Part shown: positions 1-12,093 of the stretch, one piece after another
Layout of the letters: every line of letters starts with the position of its first letter
Numbering within the stretch: the stretch's first letter is position 1
From: Phycomyces nitens
Taxonomy: Eukaryota > Mucoromycota > Mucoromycetes > Mucorales > Phycomycetaceae
Length of the DNA stretch: 64,000 bases
NCBI GenBank assembly: GCA_022702545.1
Contig: JAHRBC010000001.1
Coordinates: forward strand, 6,944,001 to 7,008,000
Direction: 5' to 3'
Notes under the pieces: model-generated
What the model was told of the DNA's origin: nothing
Databases searched by the model: none
Seen by the model: the letters and a program-made list of their open reading frames with translations, nothing else
Made by a program: the position numbers and the translations under genes

Positions 1-282
1 TGCATATCAACCATTTTCCCGCTTTATGTTGGTTGGCTTCTGAGATAGTGGCGAATGATACTTGATCTACAGTAAGCTTATATCACTAACAAGTGGCTTC
101 CAATGAGTGAACCGTCATGAGCTATTGCCAACTAGTATTTACAAGGGTCTCACTTGGAAATGAAATATTAAACAGTTTGAATCTCATCTTGGTATCTATA
201 TAATGCACTTGCTTACTATGCGACTTGAGTTTTGTGTTCTTTCTTTTTGTCAGTTTACAACGATATCTTAATACTATAATTC

Positions 283-1359
283 ATGATTTGCTTTGCGATT
301 TCTACATTCTTCGCCTCGGTCTTTACGCTATTTGCGTTCTTACTCGAGCTGTTTGTCTTGATCGGTCAGTTATCAAACAAACCTTTGCTGCGTCACCTAT
401 ACTTTGGACAAGCAATAAATGCATCCCAAGGAAAAACCCTCAACTTCAATCTGTGGTAAGTACAGTGAAAGTGTATATATAAGACTATTGACAAGCCAAA
501 AAATGATGTCTTTGCTAGGAATTATTGCACTGGAGATATCAATGGTCACGTATCAGGCTGTGCAAAACCTCGTCCGGCTTTCAATTGGGCACAGACACCA
601 GGTATTAGCCAGGTAATGTCTCGTCAGGCAAACAGTGGATCTATCAAGAGCATATTTCTCGCTCTGTTTGTCATCATTTTCATCAGCTGTGGTTTGAGCT
701 TGATCTTTTGGCTTATGAGCTTACCAATCTGCTGCCTCCGTCGCCGTGGACTTGGATATTCCATGACAACTCTTACTCTGATAAACTTCCTTTTGGCTCT
801 AGTTGCAATGATTATTGGGCTTGTGGTTACGATTCATGGTGGAAAAATGCTTACTGCAGCTGATCCTGGATGGTTGGGTACGCCTGGAAATTCTCTTTGG
901 TGTTTAATTGGTGCCGTGGTATCTTTGTTCTTCGCCGTTTTGCTGTACTCCGCCGGTTCATGCTGTTGCAAGGGATCCAAAGAAGGAAGACGTGTTCGTC
1001 CTGGAAAGGCAGACTCGTTTACAAGCGAAAACCGTCAGAGATTTGACAGTGGCCCTCCTCCTCCTCCTCATGTCAATAATAATGGATATCATCCTCACCA
1101 GGGTCCCTCTCCTAACACTTATGCAAACCAAGGCCCTATAATGACCTCTCCTCAACAGCATTCGCCAATGCCACCTACAAGTCCTTATGTTGCACCCCAA
1201 GAGCAGAGACCCTACGAGACTCCAACTTTCCAGCACACTCAATTGGGGCAATCACCCAACATTCACTCTGATCACATTCAGCACAATCAGCACCATGAAG
1301 TTAAACAATTCAAACACATGCCTTTCCCAGGCCAAAACAATAATGTTCAGCATGTTTAA
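283..1359 (+). CDS. SUR7/PalI (Rim9)-family four-TM membrane protein
   Basis: Two exons, 283-455 and 519-1359, joined across a 63-nt GT-AG intron, give about 337 residues. The N-terminus is a hydrophobic helix (residues ~5-25). An extracellular loop follows, with a W-x-Y-C motif (WNYCTGDING) and a second cysteine, the signature of SUR7/PalI/claudin-like fungal proteins. Three more membrane segments follow (about residues 100-125, 140-165 and 180-205), then a CCC juxtamembrane motif and a long Pro/Gln/His-rich cytosolic tail. Family members act at the plasma membrane in ambient-pH (Rim/Pal) signalling or at eisosomes; the Pro-rich tail favours PalI/Rim9, but the exact role is inference. The start at 283 places the first helix at the N-terminus, and a TATA-like stretch lies near 195. 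Confidence 0.85.
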
Positions 1360-1885
1360 TCCTCTACCAACGCCTTTTCTTTTATTTTATTTTTAATCTT
1401 TTTACATATTATAATATACTTCACTACCTATCCTCTAGACCTTACTATTATATAATAAAATAATTTGTCTATTAAATATCACTATGGTAACAAATTCGAT
1501 CATATGTTGCCAATTACCCAAATAAACTTGTAGTCTTTAATCATAGTAACTCATCTGCATGAACACAAAGGTCATCAAGTCTCGCAGGATTGTTGTGACA
1601 TCTTTTGTTTGAAACCATTCAGACTACTTGCTGACTAGTCTAAGAGTGTTTTCGTCATTATTATAAAGTGATGTGTTTGCATACTGTTCCATCTGTGTAT
1701 GCATGGGAGCTATGATGCTATATCAACAGAGATTTAACATTATGTGTCTATATCACAGAATTGCATTACAAGGGTTAACTCAAAGATACTGGCACCTTTA
1801 TTAATTGATTGATTGATTGGTTGGTTGGTTGAATGTGAATGTGAATGAAAATGTTGTATGTGTGGTATGAACATTAAGATTGATA
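1360..1885. other. Convergent intergenic region with simple repeats
   Basis: This stretch separates two convergent genes and should hold both 3' UTRs. AATAAA-like signals lie at ~1454-1462. A degenerate tetranucleotide tract of GATT/GGTT units runs from 1804 to 1831. No ORF or RNA gene was recognised. Confidence 0.6.
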
Positions 1886-4209
1886 TCATACATTGGACAT
1901 ATCCGGGCCCAACTCCACGTCTTGCTCGTCTTGGTCACTGTGTGTCTTGTAGGTATAAACCTTGACACAGCCATCTAGTGAAACAAATAATATTTAACAA
2001 GCCAGCTTTTTTTGGGGGGAAATAGTTTTATAAATACCATCGCCCGATGAGAATACGAGAGGGAGATACGGGTGGAAAATCACATCTCGTACTTCAATGT
2101 CTATTGAAATGCATCAGATATCCCTGCCTTTTATGATTGTAACTTACCTTCATGATCTTTAAGTATAGCTGTCAACTGACCAGTCAAGATGTTAAAGACA
2201 AATATCTGGCCATAGATTGTGGGTGCAAGGATGTATCTGCCATTCGAGGTAATCTTGACTAACCAAGAGTTTGCGTGGTAACTAGTAGAATAAATCCAAT
2301 TAGATCACAATTACCCTTGTCATTTCCAACCTACTCTTCATGTTTGTATTTCTTGACTTCTTCAAGTTTGAATTTTCCTCCTGGTTGAGTAGGATAAACC
2401 AGTTTATGTAATGTACATGTATTCGGCTTGGAAGCTAGAGTAGAAGGAATAAGGTGAATAAATGATAAAGCTGGCCAGAGTATAGATTACTTACAAACAC
2501 CATCTCCAACATCACACATCTCGGCACCTCTGCTTATGAACCATGCATAGTTTTCTGGTGACTCGTCCTCTTCCATAATATCTATCTTCTCTTCCTTGAT
2601 CTCATCCTCTTGTACGAGTCTCTTTTGTTGGGCCGTGTAGGCAGGTTCATCTAACCATTTGATAAACTTTCCACAATCACAATAAGAAGAATAGATATCT
2701 TCAAATGTTTGTAATAGCTATACTATTGATTGAGTATTCCAGGCTTATTAAATCCAATGTTACTTACCTGGGACTCTTCAAAGTCGTACAGTCGAAGATG
2801 TTCATCACAAGCTGCCAAGAAGTATTTGTTTCCAGTATTTGGTACAAATGATACTGTAAAAGCCATGCATGTTGCACCGTCTTCCATATGAGTTGCCTCT
2901 ATGAGGGTACTGGAGAGAAATATCAATAACATTCACCACAAAAATATGAAAAAACATACGTCCAATCACTATCCATATGCCATTTGAATATATAGCCGTC
3001 CTGACTGGTGGAGATGTAGTAGTTTTGACCATTGAAAGTAAGAGACTTTATACACAAGATCTCTTCAGTATGGCCTGCCAACTTTCCTACAATTTTGCAC
3101 TTTTCAATGTCAAATATCTATGATCAAATAAATGATGTTAGCCATTCCATGTCTTGTAGTTAATCCCGAATAACTGACTTTGATAGAGCATGGTAGGATA
3201 TGGTTATCTTCATCTTCCATAGACCACCGGTGTCTATCCTTCAATTTTCCACCAGTGACCAAAAGAGTCTGGGAGTCTGAGACAAACTGTCCACAATAGA
3301 ATTCGTCAATGTGGGTTTCTTCGGTATCTCGCAGCTTTCGAATCAGATTGAAATCGTCAGCGATATCCCAAATCTTCACGGCACCAATGTTTGAAAAGGT
3401 TGCCAGCAATGTACCATCGGGCGACAAACACATACTTGTGATTGCAGCTAATCAATGTATTCATTACATGGTTCAAGTCAATGCTACTTTTTGATTGGAT
3501 TCTTTCTTTTACCTTGATCACTTATGTTACAAGGCACTGCTTCCAATTGGTTATCATTGTTGATATTATCAATCATTTGAAACTCTCTATCAGCATGGTA
3601 TTCCCAATAGGCATCTGGATTGGTCTGTCTCAATTCTTCCACATGTTTTGGATCGAACACTGCCTTTTTGACCTATGCACCAAGATCAACACCTCTTTCT
3701 CTCTTTTCTCTTTTTCTCTCTCTTGGTCTCTTGGTGGAATATGCTCCTCTTACTTTTTTCCCTTTATCTGATCTCACCACCGATTCTGCCTTTTCTTTTC
3801 CTTTTTTGACAGCTGGTTTGCGTTTTGTAGATCCAGTCTTTCGCTTAGGTGCCTCAGAACCACTATCCCCTCCATCCATATCCATGTCTTCAGTGTTTTT
3901 TGGCTTCCTGCCACGCCCTCTACCAGATGTTGTAACACTACGTGACCGAGATGTGGCCTTTGACTTGCGCTTAGTAGATTTACGGGATGGCAAGACCATT
4001 TCGGCTTCTTCAAGTAGATCATCGGTGTCAATGTCGTCAATGTTGTCTTTTTGGATCTCTTCTGTTTCTGAAGTCTCTTGGGCCAATACTGCCTTTTCGA
4101 TAGTGGGTGGGATCTCGACAATAGGAAGATCGTCTTTGATTGTCATTTCACTCAAATGCAAAGGAGAATCTCCATCGATAATAATATCTTGCTCACTTTG
4201 ATCTGACAT
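1886..4209 (-). CDS. WD40-repeat protein with basic, acidic-patch N-terminus
   Basis: Exon 1 is 4209-3754, followed by exons from 3672, 3447 and further down to a TGA at 1888-1886; about nine exons in all. An 81-nt intron (3753-3673) removes an in-frame TAG and keeps phase. Residues ~1-150 are low complexity: acidic stretches, then Lys/Arg/Ser-rich nuclear-localisation-like sequence. The rest holds WD40 blades, for example SPDGTLLATFSNIGAVKIWD, a CSIKIFDI strand followed by GKLAGHTEEILCIKSLTF, and a C-terminal blade ending in DDGCVKVYTYKTHSD. A conserved-looking insert (DRHRW...ILPC) precedes the second blade. Function not assigned; the basic tail suggests a chromatin-associated scaffold (LRWD1-like is possible but unverified). 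It converges on the SUR7-type gene. Confidence 0.8.
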
Positions 4210-5251
4210 TTGATTATGTTTTTAAAATTCTTTTTTTTTATGCTTGAGAACTAGAGAAAAAATAGTCAATTGGTATAAAATTGACAAATCCAAGAAAATG
4301 TAAAATGTGATGCCAAAAATGAAAAAATAAAGGTACTCGCGTTTTGACGCGGCTTACTTTCGGTCACAATCGACAGCAGCACAATTACACACACACACAC
4401 ACACAGATATGAATATGTGAATGTGTGTGCGTATATAATCAATTTAATGACGTAAGCAAAGTGGAGCCAATTGTACTGTCCCAAGGGGACTAGTAATTTA
4501 TTCTGCAAAACCCTACATGCAAAATAAGCCTTGGTATTATTGTTTTGGCTTATGTGCTTGGCTCAGTCTGTAGCCATTTTATAGATCGATAGAGTGGTAT
4601 GAATTGATGTTGATGTGGCTAAGATAGCTATAAATACTATCGGAAGCAAATTCCCCTCTTATTAAATGTGGCCAGCAACAGCAAAGGATATTAAATATCC
4701 ACATTAAAAATAATTATTATTGATTGAATATTCTCATACCAAGGTCTTCTGGGCATCAATTTAATTAATTAAAGGCATGCTAAATGATCAATGAGTATTT
4801 TGGGAATGATTAATCTGAATAAAATACAAGATCTATCAGTGTAAGCTCTCTTTAATACATTTAAATAATAAAAGTCTTGTGCTTCAATTATAATGTTATA
4901 ACTTGTACCTGAATATCCCCAATTGCTTTTCAAGAAACTCGTGAACAAGTAGGAATTGGGACAAAATAATCTAGGCGTCTTGTCCAAAGAGATCCCCAGG
5001 TACCAATGGCCATGGTTCCCTTTTACATTGTATCTCTTCAATTTTCATTCGAGTTGCCAAAATGTGCTGTAATCTACAAGTCTTTAAGGATCCTTCATTT
5101 CTAAGCCTTGGAATTGACTCTAATTGTGTGTGGATATGCCAATCTCTATATATCAACCAGCCTTCATTCTTTCGATTTCACACGCACACAAAAAGGAAGC
5201 CATCAGTCTTTTCATTTTCTCTCTTTCTTTAATAAAGATCATATTCACTTT
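4210..5251. other. Divergent intergenic region (WD40 gene / F-box gene)
   Basis: AT-rich DNA between the WD40 gene start (4209, minus) and the first F-box gene start (5252, plus), so it should contain both promoters. A (CA)n tract lies at 4387-4404. A TATA-like CTATATAT occurs at about 5142, roughly 105 bp before the F-box start. No coding sequence was recognised. Confidence 0.5.
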
Positions 5252-7036
5252 ATGCTATTGCCTTTTGAGATCCTTGTACAGATCGCCCAGCTGGTTCCAG
5301 TCAGAGAACTCTCGACTTGTATTTCTGTCTGCCATGCCTGGAAAGATCCATTTAAGCAGGTCTTGTGGAAAACTATATCTGTCAATACCCAGCGCTTTCA
5401 TTATCTCCAGAAATACCCAGAAAATCACCATCTCATCCAAGCACTTTATATACGTTTGGGTCCTAATGCAAAACCAGAGACCCTGGATTACCTTCAGAAA
5501 CAACTGAGCTCATTACAGCGCATGACACTCTCAATTGCTACCGACATTTCTTCATTCAGAATTGGAACCAGATGGACTACTTTACGATGGCTCACATTTC
5601 AGATGCCCGAGATGACAGCTTGTCATCCCACCCGTACTTTAATCAGACTTATAAAATATCTACCGTGTCTCGAACGACTTGAATGTTCCTCAAGCGCAAT
5701 GTTAACCATTCGATCATTCTCGATAAATGATCTCGAGAAGATTCATGCCTATGCCCCAAAACTAAATCACCTTGCTGTCACTCTTAGTCTTGAAATTCTT
5801 TCCGCCAATACACTCGAAAAACTTCAAGCCATTGAGACCTCTAATCTCAAAGTCTTGGATATCTCTATTCTTAGTGGAGATCTGCGCTGGTTTGTCTACT
5901 TTGCGAAAAAGTATTCTCGTCTACACACCCTCCGTATTGTCACCTCGCACTTTAGTTCGGTTCAAACCACATTTCTACCAGAAGCCATTGACATGATGTC
6001 CAGGCTTCCGACTGCATTCCCTCAGCTGGTTAACGTGTGCATGATAGGAAATGATGAGACGGCAAAAGGAATACGGTGTAGCCTTTGGGGACTGTGCAGA
6101 GCCTTCAAGATCCCAGTCAAGCGATTGATGAATGTAATCGGCAGCGATCATGACGATCCACAACTTTCCGAAGCGACTCTCGAGGAGTGTCTCGATGTGT
6201 GTGAATCTACAGTAGAGAAACTTGTGATTCCAAGCACCATACTAGCCAATAATCCCAAAAGATTTCCTATTCTATTAAGTCGATGTACTTCTCTAGTGGA
6301 TTTGCGTCTGGTGGACCTACACTCAAATTCATGCTACGGCTCAATATCTCTTCATTTCTTGCTAGATAATTGTCCATTGTTAAAGAGGCTAGTCGTCCAG
6401 GTTCCACCTTTGATGGAGCTTAATAACAATCTGAGCCAACATGGACTACAAGATCTAGTCATTTCTTGCACCCAAACTACCACAAGACTATTGCATCAGA
6501 TATCTCTACGTTGCCAGAAATTGAGATATCTACATCTCAAAGACTTGGTACTTATTGGACCTTTGGTCAATGGCTGTATGAATTGCGACATGTCCCGAAT
6601 AAACCTTGAAGTTCTCAAAATAAATGGAGCTGGCTTCTATGAAGATTGTGACACGATGAAGAGACGTAGAATCAACATTTGTTCTATCACTTGTCCCAAG
6701 CCAGTATGGTACCATCGGTATCTGTCCGTAAAGAATGGGTATCACTCTGGCGCTATCCGCAATCTCACTGCTTCTGAAGTAAACCAAGTTCTCTCTTACC
6801 ATCAACCGGACAATGACACTGATCGATTGCTTTATAAGCCTTCGCTCGCTGACATTACTCCCCAAAAATACTGGTATCAAGACATTCCAATAGGCTATAT
6901 CAAATTTGATTTTGGATCAGTATCTAAAATAACCATGACTAGCCCCATGCATGGAGATTCAATCGAGGATCCTGAAATAAGTGTCATTGGAGTCATGGAG
7001 GCCGATATTTTCAAGCATGCTATACCAATTTACTAA
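5252..7036 (+). CDS. F-box protein, LRR-like (tandem copy 1)
   Basis: Single exon, 594 residues. The frame is open upstream to 5108, but the Met at 5252 begins the F-box directly (LPFEILVQIAQLVP, then CHAWKDPFKQVLW), so it is chosen as start. The remaining ~540 residues show irregular leucine-rich strands (for example LKVLDISIL, LVDLRLVDLHS, LRYLHLKDLVLI), as in fungal F-box/LRR adaptors. Such proteins bind Skp1 through the F-box and present substrates to SCF ubiquitin ligases; the substrate cannot be read from sequence. The gene at 8173 has the same architecture and similar N- and C-terminal phrases (SWYHIHN / VWYHRYL), which suggests an old tandem duplication. Confidence 0.85.
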   Translation: MLLPFEILVQIAQLVPVRELSTCISVCHAWKDPFKQVLWKTISVNTQRFHYLQKYPENHHLIQALYIRLGPNAKPETLDYLQKQLSSLQRMTLSIATDISSFRIGTRWTTLRWLTFQMPEMTACHPTRTLIRLIKYLPCLERLECSSSAMLTIRSFSINDLEKIHAYAPKLNHLAVTLSLEILSANTLEKLQAIETSNLKVLDISILSGDLRWFVYFAKKYSRLHTLRIVTSHFSSVQTTFLPEAIDMMSRLPTAFPQLVNVCMIGNDETAKGIRCSLWGLCRAFKIPVKRLMNVIGSDHDDPQLSEATLEECLDVCESTVEKLVIPSTILANNPKRFPILLSRCTSLVDLRLVDLHSNSCYGSISLHFLLDNCPLLKRLVVQVPPLMELNNNLSQHGLQDLVISCTQTTTRLLHQISLRCQKLRYLHLKDLVLIGPLVNGCMNCDMSRINLEVLKINGAGFYEDCDTMKRRRINICSITCPKPVWYHRYLSVKNGYHSGAIRNLTASEVNQVLSYHQPDNDTDRLLYKPSLADITPQKYWYQDIPIGYIKFDFGSVSKITMTSPMHGDSIEDPEISVIGVMEADIFKHAIPIY

Positions 7037-8172
7037 GACTCTTGAAAATAATATTACCAATGATTCATTTATACAGGCTTAATAAATTGAAAACAGTTGC
7101 AAAAAGTTCAATCTGACGTAATCAGTATAGTTCAAATGTACATTTGTATTAGATATATACTGTACACATACATATTATATTGACACAGCAAGATGGGTAT
7201 TTTACAATAGTTTATATAATCAAAAAAAAAATAGGTTTTCTGGAACCTCTTGGGCATTATTTAAATGCCTACCGGAAATATGGTTGTAAAAACAGTTGAG
7301 ACCATTTTTGTATATATACTCTTATATTTTGGATCATTATCAACCTCGTATCCTTTCAAATACATGCTAATTTCAAGAGTATTTTCGTACAAATCAATTA
7401 TTAGCCAAGATATAAGAATATATATATATATAAATTCTTTGTTTTTGTTTTTTCGTCCACCACAAAAGATTAACAAGTTGGAAGCAAAGTAGCGGTCAAT
7501 CTAGCCAGTGTCACTGTATAATTAAACTTTGGATATGTCATATTTATCACAATATGGACAATGTGATATACACATTATTATTTCTTCTTTCTTGTCTGCT
7601 CTAGATACAAACATTTTAATGCCTTTTATCAATTGTTGGTTTTCATGTTAATGTCCTCAAGATATCTAATTTGTGCAATATATTATACAACATACCAGTA
7701 TCAAAATTAAAAAGAAATAAAATTATGAGTGTTATTTGTTGATCGCATTCCTGCAGGGTATGATTGATTTTTGCTTCTGAATAAATATTGTCTATAAACT
7801 GTTTCTGTGCATTGACGTATTTAATATTTATATATATATATATAAAAATTGCTTTGCGAGATAATATTGGCTGTAGCAAGTTAAATAACCTTTTCTTTGA
7901 CACTATTGTCCAATAACAACCGAAAATATGGTATCCAAATTATTGTATGTAATTAATATTAATTCGGCTAGATGTCTGCTTTCTTGTGTCGATGTCTCAT
8001 AAATGTCTAGAGATATTAAGGAGTGCATAATAGTCATGAAGTATTCCAATTATTCTCAGTTCTCACTTTAGCTAACCGAATTAATCAAAGCATATATAAA
8101 CTATCACTTCTCGGTGGCTAGATACACCTTTTCTTGTTTTCTTTCTACTCAGCATAATACACGTTCTCTTAA
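7037..8172. other. AT-rich spacer between the F-box paralogues
   Basis: About 1.1 kb of AT-rich DNA with short (TA)n tracts near 7419-7432 and 7829-7843. Short open frames here have no recognisable content. The downstream end holds the promoter of the second F-box gene. Confidence 0.5.
8091..8100 (+). promoter_or_regulatory. TATA box of second F-box gene
   Basis: CATATATAAA lies 73 bp upstream of the ATG at 8173 and is followed by a pyrimidine-rich leader (CTTTTCTTGTTTTCTTTC). The position and context fit a fungal core promoter; transcription was not measured. Confidence 0.5.
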
Positions 8173-9999
8173 ATGCTTGCCTCTGAATTACCTTTTGAAA
8201 TCCTATCACAAATAGCTCGCTTTGTACCAAAACCAGATCAACGTATCGCTAGTTCAGTCTGTCGTGGATGGCAAAGACCTTTTAACGAAGAGCTGTGGAG
8301 ATGGATCGACATTGGCTATGAGTCTGGCCTAGACCGACTGTATTCTCTTTTATTGGGTGTACTCGAAAAGAATCCAAGCTATGGCCAAATGGTGCGATCA
8401 CTCAACCTGGCGGAAGATATTGAAATGCGTAGCGATATATTATGCCAGCTACAGACTTATATGACTGGTCTTACATATATATCTTTGCCTGAAGGAAGTC
8501 TGGTCACTTCTTGCTTTTATAATATGGAGCACTGGAAGGACTGGGGGAAAACATTGACACGTCTCAGATTCTGTATACATGGAATGGGTGTTGGGGTGTC
8601 TGATTTTTTAAACTTGCTGAAACACTTGCCTCGGCTACAATGGCTCGAATACGCACCTGAAAGAGCAACACACTCGTTGTTTAGACTGGAAGATGTCGAG
8701 ATTATTCACACACATCTGGAGCATCTCAATACGCTAATCCTAGGTACAGAGCTGAGCTCCATGTCTCCTCAAGACCTCTTGTCACTTTCCAATATTCAGC
8801 CGTCCAGAACTATGACTTTTGTGAAATTCGCAGTAAATCCCGTCGATCTACGTTGGCTATACTACTGGTCTATCAAATACCCTCGTTTACGCACGCTTGA
8901 GTGGATTACACGTCATGATTTTGACCCAGTGTATATGTTCAGGGATGAAACGCTTGCACTCTTCAACCGCCAAAAGTCTTCGTTTGAGTATCTTTGGAAT
9001 GTACGACTTCTTGGTGGAATATACTCGCGTATGCTTGACAAGACCTTGATAGATTTGCTGTGCATTTTTAAAATATCTTTAAAAAGCATCAAATACGAGA
9101 CCCAGGTCGGACGCAACGATGCTCACCCGACTCTTCAACTGATCAAAGATATTATGCGATCATCATCTAATACGCTTGAGGATCTTAGTCTGAGCCTTCA
9201 GCACCCAATAGCTAACCCTCGCACTATTCCAATGACTTTCAGTCTTTGCCCTCGTCTTGTCAACCTCAAGATATGTGGGTGGACAACTCACCTTGGCCTG
9301 GATCTCCTGCTAGATTACTGCACTGCTGTTAAGAAACTAGATATTACCGTCGACACTCTCTCGATTGATCCGGTGCCCTGTGGAATCTCCCATCAGCCTG
9401 TTAACAGTTTGATATCGTTCCGATTGATAGCAAACTCTGTGCATGTTTCCGTGTTTAATTATCTGTCTAGACGCTGCAAAAACCTTCAGAACATGGAACT
9501 TCTAAATGTGGATGTCGTGGGGTCACAGTCTATTCAAAATGGAAGGATGGAAATTGACATGAGTTTTACCCACTTCAAAACCCTTCGACTTAACTGCACT
9601 AATTTTCATGGACATACAATCGATCTCGATACACCGGAAAGTCTTATAAATATCCTGGCTGTCGAAACGATATCTAAAACTAAACACAGCTGGTACCATA
9701 TTCATAACAATCCAAGGGGGTATAAGCATACTATAGGCGACAGACATCGGCATCTTCGATTCACTCGACAACTGACAAAGAAACAGGCCAAATTTACTAG
9801 CAGATATTTCGGTTTGAATTACTCTTCAATTCGAGAAGAGATTATACAAAAAGTAGGCCGTGTTGAGTTTGAGACAAAGTACGTGGATCAGGATGACTGG
9901 AAAAATGACCTCTTGAGAGGATTTACTGCCCTAAGATGTGCTTCGATAGACCAATTTGTATGGGAATGCACAGTTCCAACCTTTCCATTCCGATCCTAA
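8173..9999 (+). CDS. F-box protein, LRR-like (tandem copy 2)
   Basis: Single exon, 608 residues. The F-box is at residues ~4-45 (LPFEILSQIARFVP, then CRGWQRPFNEELWRWI). It is followed by leucine-rich, LRR-like strands such as LTRLRFCIHG, LEHLNTLILG and LVNLKICGW. The predicted role is an SCF substrate adaptor. It is the paralogue of the gene at 5252: same length class, same F-box opening at the start codon, same orientation and same single-exon structure. Sequence between the two has diverged widely, so the duplication is probably old or the substrate surface evolves fast. Confidence 0.85.
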   Translation: MLASELPFEILSQIARFVPKPDQRIASSVCRGWQRPFNEELWRWIDIGYESGLDRLYSLLLGVLEKNPSYGQMVRSLNLAEDIEMRSDILCQLQTYMTGLTYISLPEGSLVTSCFYNMEHWKDWGKTLTRLRFCIHGMGVGVSDFLNLLKHLPRLQWLEYAPERATHSLFRLEDVEIIHTHLEHLNTLILGTELSSMSPQDLLSLSNIQPSRTMTFVKFAVNPVDLRWLYYWSIKYPRLRTLEWITRHDFDPVYMFRDETLALFNRQKSSFEYLWNVRLLGGIYSRMLDKTLIDLLCIFKISLKSIKYETQVGRNDAHPTLQLIKDIMRSSSNTLEDLSLSLQHPIANPRTIPMTFSLCPRLVNLKICGWTTHLGLDLLLDYCTAVKKLDITVDTLSIDPVPCGISHQPVNSLISFRLIANSVHVSVFNYLSRRCKNLQNMELLNVDVVGSQSIQNGRMEIDMSFTHFKTLRLNCTNFHGHTIDLDTPESLINILAVETISKTKHSWYHIHNNPRGYKHTIGDRHRHLRFTRQLTKKQAKFTSRYFGLNYSSIREEIIQKVGRVEFETKYVDQDDWKNDLLRGFTALRCASIDQFVWECTVPTFPFRS

Positions 10000-10280
10000 G
10001 CCAAGAAGTAATAACCATATTAACCTCCACCTTATTTTTATCTCTCTTGTATTCTTCCAGTGGTTTGTAATAGACTTTTTCAATATATTTCAAAGTTGAT
10101 AAATAAATACTATTAAGATATTCAAGGCACTAATAAGAATTATAGATGGGTTTGTGCTCTTGATCAGTATAGAGTACGAGATATAAAAAAAACTGAAATG
10201 ACTCAATTCAGCCGAGCGGTCTCTAAATTGAGATTACAGAATAGACAAAGCCTGGCTTTTTGTGTCAGTCAATGTCTGTT

Positions 10281-10901
10281 CTAGACCAAAGGCTTCTTGA
10301 GGGTAATGAAGGAAAGATCCTTGACCTTTAAAAGATCTGGGAATACAAATGGCACACGCTCGCCAGTATTAACAAAGCCAAGCTTATAATACCATTGGAG
10401 AAGATCGGCTCTGTTTTCAATGACTTTCATTACTGCCACTTTGAATCCCATTGTCTTCATTGTGTCCAATGCAGCTCTGACCAACTTTCCGCCAATGCCC
10501 TTGGACTGGTATTGAGGATCAACAGAGAACAAACCAACTTCTGCTTCTCCAGGTGCCTTTGAGATTGGTTGGATTTGGACTGTGCCAACTACTTCTTCGC
10601 TGCCACTCTCGGTTGTTTCGAATGCATACAATAGGGTGTTTGGTTTGCCCTGGTCAGTTACGGATTGGGCTAGACCTTCAATCGTCTCACGCTCGCCTCC
10701 AACGAGGTCTACTTCGGTTGTCCAGCCACCTTGAATTATTTTAATTGGGTTAGTTTATTTATGACTCGAATTTACAAGGTATAGATATGTACCTGTAGAG
10801 CGATAGGCAGCATTAACTACGGCATGGGCTTTAGCATTGTGCTTAAGGTCTGCAATAGTGGCAAGGCGGACGTAGATGGTTCTAGCAGGAACAGGAGACA
10901 T
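10281..10901 (-). CDS. GNAT-family N-acetyltransferase
   Basis: Two exons, 10901-10793 and 10729-10281, with a 63-nt intron, encode 185 residues. The acetyl-CoA binding motif A is clear: VDPQYQSKGIGGKLVRAALD, with the Q-x-x-G-x-G/A signature. It is preceded by a beta-bulge strand (GEAEVGLFSV) and followed by motif B (LLQWYYKLGFVNTGERVPF). The enzyme transfers an acetyl group from acetyl-CoA to an amine; the substrate is unknown. The start at 10901 gives a typical first strand (TIYVRLATIADL). Confidence 0.87.
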
Positions 10902-12093
10902 GGCAAGAGATTAAATCAATAGAACAAGGGGAGACTAAAACGATAAACAAAAAGATGTCTTGGTGTGGCCGTTGTCTGATTTTGGCTTTATATATTTATT
11001 TATTTTTGAAATATCGATGTTTAAAACATATTTGTCGGTATTTCTATTTTGACATCGCTATTTTAATATTATATACTGCGTCCCATCATTTACTTACCCG
11101 GTAAAATACTCAAACACAATTGGATGATTTTTTCATGATACCATCTCCAATAGCATCATTTATTTTTCTGACATCTGGATTGCTTGCCTAGGTGAATGTC
11201 TAGAGATTTAAGAAAGGTGACAATAAACGATTTGTCAAATAATCTCAATCATAACATTTGTAAGATTTTCTTGGCCAATTTCTCGCCATCAACATGGGTA
11301 TTATAATAAATCAATCTTTTTGCTCACATTAAGTCACAAATGGTTATATGGTGGCCCAAGAGTCAATCATCCTAGAGATTAGAAACTATAGAGAAATTTT
11401 ACCAAGACACCAGACTCTTTAAGTATCGGTGGATATCATTAACAAAATCAATGATGACTTGTTCCTTGGCTTGTATCTCGAATATTTGTTTTCACTACAT
11501 TATATATTTTATCTTTTTTTTTTCTGACCAGTCAAGGTATTGAGGTATCTCATTTATTATTGCATATAGATCTTTTGTGTCAAACACCGTACTAAATTAA
11601 TCTAGGTCACTATGTTATTTGGACGTTTCTACTTGAAACTATAAAAATGAAAAATATAACAACAAACTTGACAAAAACGTTCAATTGGTAGCTTGGTATT
11701 ACACTAGCATTAATAGCTGTGTCAATTGAATAGAGTCTTAATTAACACTGTACCAAAATATCTTTCAAAAAAGATGAATATTTTTAATCGATATATCTTT
11801 AAAGTACAATATCCATATATTCATGAATGGCAAAACGATATATAAACCTTGCGACCATTTTATCAACAAGTCCAATAAAAAAATTTAAAAAGAAGATGTA
11901 CTGTTATACTCCATTTATTATCTTCATGCTCAAATTTCTACAAGTAATTGAAAGTACTAAATTGATGTAAATTATGGGTTTGTATGACAGGAACAGTGCA
12001 TGGGCACTTTATGTTTCTTGTCAGACAGTTTCTTCTGTATCAGCAGAGTATTTGTCTGTGCGTCACCATTTTCCTTGCACAAATGCAATCAAT
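10902..12093. other. AT-rich intergenic region, no gene seen
   Basis: About 1.2 kb of AT-rich sequence upstream of the acetyltransferase gene. No long ORF, tRNA or clear repeat was recognised. It ends at the left terminus of the Tc1/mariner remnant. Confidence 0.45.

Noticed and set aside
3620..4201. 193-codon plus-strand frame over the WD40 gene exon 1
   Set aside because: Mirror of the Lys/Ser-rich exon; no start context or motif.
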